Virus record (IMG/VR): IMGVR_UViG_3300009170_000034
Coordinates: 1-21,838 of that record
Length of the DNA stretch: 21,838 bases
Source: a virus
Direction: 5' to 3' (one strand)
Positions 17,231 to 21,838 of the stretch are shown one piece after another; position 1 is the first letter of the stretch; every line of letters starts with the position of its first letter. The notes under the pieces were generated by a model. It made no database searches and was not told where the DNA came from. It saw only the letters and a program-made list of their open reading frames with translations. Both the position numbers and the translations under genes were made by a program.

Positions 17231-18152
17231 GAAAGACTCCCATTATATTAACAATTTTATCTTCGGGTAACTCTAATATGTACCTAAAATATTCGGTTAA
17301 CTCTTCTGAGATGCTCATATTAGCACTTAGAAGAAGTGATGTATCAATGCTTCGTTTTACTACTTTCTTATCCAGTAAGTCTGAATCTTTGATAGTAGAT
17401 AGTTCTTGCAAGTCGCCTTCTAACTCGTAAATAGTATGATGATAGTCTGTTGCTATCATATCTTCTGAACTTTGTACTGTTTTACGAATTAATTGAGGTA
17501 GTTTGAATGGATACCAGGTCCAAAACCAATCATCCTCATGTATTAGTAAGTAGCCAGTTTCAACTTCTGTTCTGTGAAAGGATGTTGTGAGTGGACTTCC
17601 CGGATAAACAATATTTCTTTGGGTATTAGAGTGTGAGTGTAAATCTCCCGCAAAGACTGTTGGGAAGTCATAGAATCTGTCCAAATCCACTTCAGGTTTA
17701 ACATGAGGTGGAATCTCTCCGCGAACGTGCGTAAATAGTGCCTTATCATAAGGTAATTCCTCTATAGAGTTCTTCTTGTGCAAGTCACAATAGGGTAATA
17801 TACTAAAATTTTCCATTACTTTTGTACTATCTACGATTTCCACTAAAGGATTGATTTTGGCCGTAGCATTTTTTAAAAAAGTAAAAAAGGTCTGATGTTT
17901 TTTAGTTGCTTCATGATTTCCATCGTATATGATAGTAGGGATAGTTACCCCCGCTACAAAGATGAAATATAGTTGTAATTCTTCCATACTAGGAGAGCGA
18001 TCGAATAAGTCTCCTCCAATTATGTGTAAATTAACTTTAGACTCTAGTTCATGGACTTGTTTAAAAAATTCTATATATCGCGCCCACGCCCAATCTTTAG
18101 GGACATTTTTCTGCCCTAACTTAATATGCCAGTCTGCCGTAAATAAAATCAT
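17217..18152 (-). CDS. sbcD: SbcD/Mre11-like exonuclease subunit (T4 gp47 / T5 D12 type)
   Basis: A 311-residue calcineurin-type metallophosphoesterase, the nuclease half of an Mre11-Rad50 complex. The two-metal site is visible: Asp7 and His9 (TADWH), GGDLFDR (46-52), DGNHE (77-81), a THVRGE His142, and GDLHSH (169-174). The C-terminal part (beyond about 230) would hold the Rad50-binding segment. I use the ATG at 18152, which overlaps the previous stop as ATGA; the longer reading from 18173 lacks a ribosome site. It directly precedes and overlaps its ATPase partner. Confidence 0.93.
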   Translation of the reverse strand: MILFTADWHIKLGQKNVPKDWAWARYIEFFKQVHELESKVNLHIIGGDLFDRSPSMEELQLYFIFVAGVTIPTIIYDGNHEATKKHQTFFTFLKNATAKINPLVEIVDSTKVMENFSILPYCDLHKKNSIEELPYDKALFTHVRGEIPPHVKPEVDLDRFYDFPTVFAGDLHSHSNTQRNIVYPGSPLTTSFHRTEVETGYLLIHEDDWFWTWYPFKLPQLIRKTVQSSEDMIATDYHHTIYELEGDLQELSTIKDSDLLDKKVVKRSIDTSLLLSANMSISEELTEYFRYILELPEDKIVNIMGVFHDYT

Positions 18153-18559
18153 TCTTGTAACCACTCCCACCATTTTAAATTTAAATTATTCGGTGCGTAT
18201 TTAATTTCAAATTGCAAAGCATCCATCTCATGCCTGGCACCACGGAAATATTTTTTTATACTCTTTTTGTAAGATTTTCCCTGCTGCCAAGGATGCGTAG
18301 GTAGTTTTCCCCAAGTATAAGTTTGCCAATGATGTCTAAATTCATGTGCTATAACAGATTCCATACGATCTGTATCTGTAATAATTATAACAGCTTTTTT
18401 AGTTAAATCTAACTCATCATCAACATAATCTTGTACATTATAATAACAACCACCATAATCTGGATTATCTCCTATAAGTATTTGCGGGGTATCTAAACCT
18501 TTTCGTAAACTATTAGGAAGCCAGTTCAGTTCTAAGGAAGGCCATTTAATCTTTATCAT
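18149..18559 (-). CDS. HExxH zinc metallopeptidase-like protein
   Basis: A 136-residue protein with HEFRHHW at 72-78, the HExxH zinc site of gluzincin-type peptidases. Downstream, RHEMDALQFE (109-118) resembles the E-x-x-A-x-x-F segment that supplies the third ligand in small phage and ImmA-like peptidases. A preceding strand (AVIIITDTDRMESVIA) is typical before the active helix. Many Trp, Tyr and Lys residues suggest a nucleic-acid or protein-binding surface. It starts two bases after a 55-codon gene with no clear ribosome site of its own, so its translation is probably coupled. It overlaps the nuclease subunit gene by four bases. Its target is unknown; protease function is inferred from the motif only. 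Confidence 0.72.
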   Translation of the reverse strand: MIKIKWPSLELNWLPNSLRKGLDTPQILIGDNPDYGGCYYNVQDYVDDELDLTKKAVIIITDTDRMESVIAHEFRHHWQTYTWGKLPTHPWQQGKSYKKSIKKYFRGARHEMDALQFEIKYAPNNLNLKWWEWLQE

Positions 18560-18561
18560 AG

Positions 18562-18729
18562 TTAAGAAGGAATCCAATCAAGGGGAATCCAACTAACAGG
18601 TTTAATTATTACTTTCATACACTTTAAACAATACCAAGAATTGTACCCTAAAGGAACATATATTTGTTTTCGTGGTGCATTTAGTACATATAAATGTATG
18701 CAAAATAGACTTTTAAACCAATTTATCAT
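18562..18729 (-). CDS. 55-residue small protein with one CxxC
   Basis: A short gene beginning MINWFKSLFC and containing WYCLKC (Cys34/Cys37), a half zinc-knuckle or redox pair, in a Trp- and Ile-rich protein. AAAGGAA sits about ten bases before the ATG, and its TAA lies two bases before the metallopeptidase start. It is the first gene after the strong hairpin that ends the ssDNA-binding protein gene. No homolog is recognised; the hydrophobic N-terminus is too short to call a membrane segment with confidence. Confidence 0.68.
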   Translation of the reverse strand: MINWFKSLFCIHLYVLNAPRKQIYVPLGYNSWYCLKCMKVIIKPVSWIPLDWIPS

Positions 18730-18752
18730 TAATGAATTCCTTTCTATGGGCG

Positions 18753-18791
18753 AAAAAAGCAGCGGGTGCTTAGCACCCGCTGCGGGTTTTT
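18753..18791 (-). terminator. Strong bidirectional hairpin terminator after the SSB gene
   Basis: A perfect 11-pair, G+C-rich stem (18759-18769 with 18773-18783, arm GCAGCGGGTGC) closes a TTA triloop. On the leftward transcript it is followed directly by six U residues (A run at 18753-18758). On the other strand GGG and five T's follow (18787-18791), so it could stop transcription both ways. It begins just after the SSB stop codon. Confidence 0.9.
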
Positions 18792-18792
18792 A

Positions 18793-19425
18793 TTACTGAG
18801 TTACTTCGAACTCGTTTTCTAATGCTTCATCATCAATATTCTCTTTCGAGGTACCAGTGATGCGATCCAGTAATGCTTTTTGTGCATCTGGAGTAGGACG
18901 AGGCATAACTTCATCCATAGATTTTAGGTTCTCAAGAACTGCTAATTCCTCAGCATTTAAAGCACGTGGCTTGCACTTTAGAGATTGTAGTTGATATTCT
19001 ACGTTGAAAGCCAGAGGACCTGTTTTCTTGCGAAATACCTTCAGATCCCAGCCTTTTACAGGATCAGTAGGATCACCAAGATCTTCTGCTGCAGTAATTA
19101 CTTGCTCCCACAATTTCTTCTTAAGATTAACAACCAGAATTTCGCCATTATGAATGCACTGAGTAACATATGACCAGGTGCACTTCAGGTCTGGGTAGTA
19201 TTCTTTCACATAATCGTGTTCTGCATTTAGAAACTTTTCTGCGTCTCTATCGAATGATAGACACTCAAAAGGAATATTCTTGCCGTTTGTACCTTCAATC
19301 CAGTACACATACCTAGCTAGGATGTCCCCTACTAGACGGACTGTATTATCTCCATCCTTGAACTCAAAAGATTTGATTGTGTTTTTAATTGCTGAGCCTT
19401 TAGACTCGCCGAATTTTAATGCCAT
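18793..19425 (-). CDS. ssb: Single-stranded DNA-binding protein (gp32-like)
   Basis: A 210-residue protein resembling the gp32-like SSBs of many tailed phages. I recognise the run RLVGDILARYVYWIEG (from residue 30), the NIPFECLSFDRD segment, an AAEDLGDPTDPVKGWD loop and the FNVEYQL...PRPTPDAQKALLDRI tail. The OB fold would span about 20-160, with an acidic C-terminal end for partner contacts. It coats ssDNA made by the helicase and nucleases. Its G+C is high for this window (48% at 18841, 45% at 18961), possibly codon choice for high expression. It is the second gene behind a consensus promoter and is followed by a strong terminator. AAGGA lies about ten bases before the ATG, one base after the previous stop. 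Confidence 0.8.
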   Translation of the reverse strand: MALKFGESKGSAIKNTIKSFEFKDGDNTVRLVGDILARYVYWIEGTNGKNIPFECLSFDRDAEKFLNAEHDYVKEYYPDLKCTWSYVTQCIHNGEILVVNLKKKLWEQVITAAEDLGDPTDPVKGWDLKVFRKKTGPLAFNVEYQLQSLKCKPRALNAEELAVLENLKSMDEVMPRPTPDAQKALLDRITGTSKENIDDEALENEFEVTQ

Positions 19426-19426
19426 G

Positions 19427-19834
19427 TTATTTTATTCCTTCATTTCTTGGGGTTTCTTCATATATAAAGTGTATTTTTCCGTCTTTTATAGGAAGTAACC
19501 TAGGGTTTTTTAAATAATCTCTAGGATCTACAGGTGAATGTAGCAAGTCTAGAGTGAGTTTGCCTGACGCTTTATATTCCGCCAGTGATCTTAATGACGC
19601 GAGGGCTAAGTAAATACATAAATCGTAGTTACTATGTTTCCATGCGTTGTCTAGCAGCACATCCTGGTGCAGTAAAAAGCTTTCTCCTATAAACTTTTTC
19701 ATAGAATAGTAATAAATCGGATCATAGGTATTTCGAGGTACCTCCTTTTGGGCTAGCATTTTAAATATGCGCCAACACTCATTGGCTCTTCCTTTTCCTA
19801 CCCTAAATATTCGTTTCCAATCGTATAGAAGCAT
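19427..19834 (-). CDS. 135-residue protein of unknown function before SSB
   Basis: I do not recognise this protein. It begins MLLYDWKRIFRVGKG, is basic and helical in its first 60 residues, contains an ALASLRSLAEY helix, and ends in a more extended region (HFIYEETPRNEGIK). It is the first gene downstream of the consensus promoter; the leader is only about 20 bases and the ribosome site (GGAA, about 11 bases away) is weak. It directly precedes the SSB gene with one base between them, so the two are co-transcribed, and a role near ssDNA is possible. Confidence 0.75.
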   Translation of the reverse strand: MLLYDWKRIFRVGKGRANECWRIFKMLAQKEVPRNTYDPIYYYSMKKFIGESFLLHQDVLLDNAWKHSNYDLCIYLALASLRSLAEYKASGKLTLDLLHSPVDPRDYLKNPRLLPIKDGKIHFIYEETPRNEGIK

Positions 19835-19860
19835 ATAAATAGTTTCCGAATTAATAATAT

Positions 19861-19889
19861 ATTATATCAAAAAAATAACTCCGTGTCAA
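19861..19889 (-). promoter_or_regulatory. Perfect sigma70 consensus promoter (leftward)
   Basis: Reading leftward, TTGACA (19884-19889) is followed after exactly 17 bases by TATAAT (19861-19866): both hexamers and the spacing are the full bacterial consensus. The spacer contains a seven-T run. Transcription would start near 19854. It occupies one of only two real intergenic gaps in the leftward cluster, directly after the helicase stop, and would drive the 135-residue gene and SSB. It implies use of the host housekeeping RNA polymerase, without a phage-specific one at this site. Confidence 0.92.
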
Positions 19890-19899
19890 GAACTATTTT

Positions 19900-21192
19900 T
19901 TAGTAACTAGAGATCTGTCTTAGGCGGTAACCTTCCCGCATGTAATGCCCTATTCTAGCCGACGCCTGTCTAGTCGCGGTGTTACCCAGCAAATGTAGGT
20001 CTACTACTATAGGATTTAACTTCCCGGTTTCAATCCTACAGATTCTTCCTATCAACTGTTCCAATAGCGGATCATTATTTAATGGGGTGGCTAATATAAT
20101 GCAAGATAATGCATTAATAGAAATACCTTCTGCGTATATAGCTTGAGTGCCACAAAGTATTTCTTTTTCACCCATAGAAATCTGGTTTTGCAAAATATCT
20201 CTATCTTCTTGTAAAACCTCTCCAACTACAACAACAGCCTTATCGCCTATTAACTCTGCTACATTCTTTAAAAATGCAGTTCTATCACACACTACTAATA
20301 CTTTGTGTCCAATAGCGGCATAAGAAGAAGCTAACACAGCTATTAAGCGAACATATTCTTCACTTTGGGTGAGTGCAGTTACTCTATTAGCCCACGGTGT
20401 TCTTGCTCCATCTGGGAATCTTATATCTGTTTTTATAATATCCACAGTTGGAGTCATCATGTTCTCCCTAGGAGGTCTTAATATAGTATCCCCAAAATAG
20501 TCTTTAAATACTACATGTTTCCCATCTTTTCTATTTACTGTGGCTGATAGCCCTATCTTATATCGAGCATGATTAGAATCAATTATACGAGAAAAGGTGT
20601 CCGCGCTAACGTGATGCATTTCATCTAAAATGACTGTGCCAAACTCTCGTTGGATAAGGGGTATATTTCTGTACAAAGTTTGAATATTGCCGACAACTAT
20701 AGGATGATCAATTTCGAGTCTACCACTACCAATGATGCCAGGCATTCTTCCAATTACTTTTTTTACTTCTTTTTCCCACTGACTTCGTAGGTTGACATTG
20801 TGTGTTACAATCAATGTCTTTTGTTTCAGTTTACTGGCTATAGCGAGCCCACAGAATGTCTTACCCCAACTAGGATGCGCATTTATTATACAGTTGTCAT
20901 TCACTGAGTCATAAACTTCTTGTTGACTATCGCGTAAAGTGAACTTACAGTCAGGAAAATCAGTCGGCGCAAGAATCCGCTTATCGACAATTTCGTACCC
21001 ATAAGGGATTAAATCAATTCGACCCACAGGAATACTAACTATATTTTCTCGGACACGCGCCATATTTTTAATAACTTGTGGGGGGTCATTTGGATTGTAC
21101 GAAGGAATTATATGAGTAAGAGTTTTATCTAGTTCCTTCCTATAACTCTCTGTACATTCCATATAAATTCTATTACTAATTACAGCTTTCAT
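19900..21192 (-). CDS. Superfamily 2 DNA helicase (T5 D10 / T4 UvsW-like)
   Basis: A 430-residue DEAH-type SF2 helicase: LRDSQQEVYD (86-95) as the Q-motif-like region, AHPSWGKT (105-112) as Walker A, LIVTHNVNLRSQW as motif Ia, DEMHH starting at Asp190 as Walker B, GLSATVNRKDG as motif III, TQAIYAEGISI as motif V, and QLIGRICR as motif VI with its arginine fingers. Such enzymes unwind branched DNA, driving branch migration and replication restart. The longer reading from 21282 was rejected: the ATG at 21192 overlaps the previous stop as TAATG and has GGAG nine bases upstream. It lies upstream of Mre11/Rad50 as in T5. Confidence 0.92.
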   Translation of the reverse strand: MKAVISNRIYMECTESYRKELDKTLTHIIPSYNPNDPPQVIKNMARVRENIVSIPVGRIDLIPYGYEIVDKRILAPTDFPDCKFTLRDSQQEVYDSVNDNCIINAHPSWGKTFCGLAIASKLKQKTLIVTHNVNLRSQWEKEVKKVIGRMPGIIGSGRLEIDHPIVVGNIQTLYRNIPLIQREFGTVILDEMHHVSADTFSRIIDSNHARYKIGLSATVNRKDGKHVVFKDYFGDTILRPPRENMMTPTVDIIKTDIRFPDGARTPWANRVTALTQSEEYVRLIAVLASSYAAIGHKVLVVCDRTAFLKNVAELIGDKAVVVVGEVLQEDRDILQNQISMGEKEILCGTQAIYAEGISINALSCIILATPLNNDPLLEQLIGRICRIETGKLNPIVVDLHLLGNTATRQASARIGHYMREGYRLRQISSY

Positions 21193-21683
21193 TATACTTT
21201 TCTCCGAGTAGTTTTCTGATACTCCGAAGAGTAGTTGTAAAGAAGCCAGGGTAATCCATCTAAGTGTAAAACACCAGCCCAACTTACACGATCTGGTGGT
21301 GGTCTAGGAATTGTGAAAGGGAATTTAATATCTGCTAACCATAGAAGTGAAGCTACTTCTTTTTTCTCAACTTTGCGTATTCTGTAATACCTTAAAGCAC
21401 ACCATTTAGTTTTCTCATATAAAAAGCACTTTCCCAAACTATCTATATAAGGCCCTGCAGCATTCTTAATAAGTGCTAAAGAATCTTGGCAAGCCTTTTC
21501 TAATGGAAGAATATTTTTAAAGGAGGTTTGTAATCTACGAATCCCTAAGGTTTTACCAGGTTGATTTTTATCATCAACTATAACACTATCAACAAATAAT
21601 AACCCGTCTAGAGAATACCAGTTATCACTAGGTAATCTATAGACGGGAAAAGTTATTCTATTAAATTGTTTGTATGTAAGCAT
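21192..21683 (-). CDS. 163-residue protein of unknown function before the helicase
   Basis: I do not recognise this family. The protein is rich in Tyr, Trp, Leu and Lys, starts MLTYKQFNRITFPVY, has an acidic-then-basic stretch (VDSVIVDDKNQPGKT) near residues 31-45, and ends in a basic KTTRRKV. No Cys pair, Walker motif or membrane segment is evident. Its stop overlaps the helicase ATG (TAATG), so the two are translationally linked, and its start overlaps the preceding 52-codon gene by 23 bases with a weak ribosome site. A helicase-associated role is only a guess from position. Confidence 0.78.
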   Translation of the reverse strand: MLTYKQFNRITFPVYRLPSDNWYSLDGLLFVDSVIVDDKNQPGKTLGIRRLQTSFKNILPLEKACQDSLALIKNAAGPYIDSLGKCFLYEKTKWCALRYYRIRKVEKKEVASLLWLADIKFPFTIPRPPPDRVSWAGVLHLDGLPWLLYNYSSEYQKTTRRKV

Positions 21684-21819
21684 TGTATACTGCTAATGCT
21701 TCTGCTTCTGTGTCTCCACCCCAACGGAAACAATTAGTTTCATCGGTATAATACCAACCAGGACCAATAAACCAGTCTTGGCCATCCAATCTACCACATT
21801 TTGCTATATACATTACCAT
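21661..21819 (-). CDS. 52-residue small protein, unknown function
   Basis: A short gene at the right edge, beginning MVMYIAKCGRLDGQ and containing a Trp- and Tyr-rich centre (WFIGPGWYY) with two cysteines 22 residues apart. GAGG lies seven bases before the ATG at 21819; a second ATG two codons in (21813) is possible. It overlaps the following gene by 23 bases in another frame, more than usual here, which is why confidence is moderate. A possible stop of a further upstream gene lies one base before it (21821-21823). Confidence 0.65.
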   Translation of the reverse strand: MVMYIAKCGRLDGQDWFIGPGWYYTDETNCFRWGGDTEAEALAVYNAYIQTI

Positions 21820-21838
21820 ATTAATCCTCGTAAGCGTA

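Noticed and set aside
17929-18204. 91-codon rightward open frame antisense to the Mre11-like gene
   Set aside because: A shadow of the metallophosphoesterase frame with no ribosome site.
18720-18732. Ten-base palindrome TCATTAATGA at the small-gene start
   Set aside because: It is short and A+T-rich; in this composition it is expected by chance and shows no repeat elsewhere that I noticed.
21193-21282. N-terminal extension of the helicase by 30 residues
   Set aside because: It lies inside the upstream gene in another frame; the TAATG overlap and GGAG at the internal ATG mark the better start at 21192.
21821-21838. Possible end of a further upstream gene (last five codons, YAYED)
   Set aside because: Only 18 bases are inside the window; the fit to operon spacing is suggestive but too little for a feature.

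Overview
The window looks like part of the genome of a tailed double-stranded DNA bacteriophage, probably a strictly lytic, siphovirus-like phage of a Gram-negative host. The reasons are a giant lambda-J-like tail-tip protein next to a complete DNA recombination and nucleotide-metabolism cluster, near-total coding density, stop/start overlaps between successive genes, and a perfect bacterial sigma70-type promoter. The DNA is A+T-rich: ordinary 60-base blocks that I counted were about 28-33% G+C, while a few patches reach 45-53%. No integrase, repressor, tRNA, IS element or CRISPR array is visible. I cannot name the host or the phage genus from the sequence.

Layout. The left third (1-7808) is rightward structural DNA: the last 38 codons of an upstream gene, then one 2563-residue tail-tip / host-recognition protein. 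That protein has J-type core motifs, a fibronectin-III-like region, a possible lectin-like module, and two diverged copies of a 122-residue domain, each preceded by Gly-X-Y (collagen-like) triplets. It converges on a leftward gene with only two bases between the two stop codons. A hairpin suited to ending the rightward transcript lies inside the 3' end of the leftward gene.

Everything from 21838 back to 7811 reads leftward. In transcription order it is: a 52-aa small gene; a 163-aa unknown; a superfamily 2 helicase; [consensus promoter]; a 135-aa unknown; a gp32-like ssDNA-binding protein; [strong bidirectional hairpin terminator]; a 55-aa Cys-containing small gene; an HExxH metallopeptidase-like protein; SbcD/Mre11 nuclease; SbcC/Rad50 ATPase; a 56-aa small gene; a Hjc-like PD-(D/E)XK resolvase; a 64-aa zinc-finger-like protein; a 5'-3' exonuclease / flap endonuclease; an 87-aa unknown; an adenosylcobalamin-dependent (class II) ribonucleotide reductase; a two-domain GT4-GT2 glycosyltransferase; a SAM methyltransferase; and a GT2-methyltransferase fusion.

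How they fit together. Helicase, SSB, Mre11/Rad50, resolvase and flap nuclease form a coherent recombination-dependent replication and repair set. The order helicase, Mre11, Rad50, flap nuclease resembles the D10-D15 block of phage T5. The reductase supplies dNTPs. The last three genes carry five catalytic domains that act on sugars or add methyl groups, and they sit at the far end of the operon against the tail gene. They are the most interesting part of the window: a possible glycan-building and glycan-methylating cassette for virion proteins or the host surface. Three small genes of 52-56 codons fill what would otherwise be the gaps.
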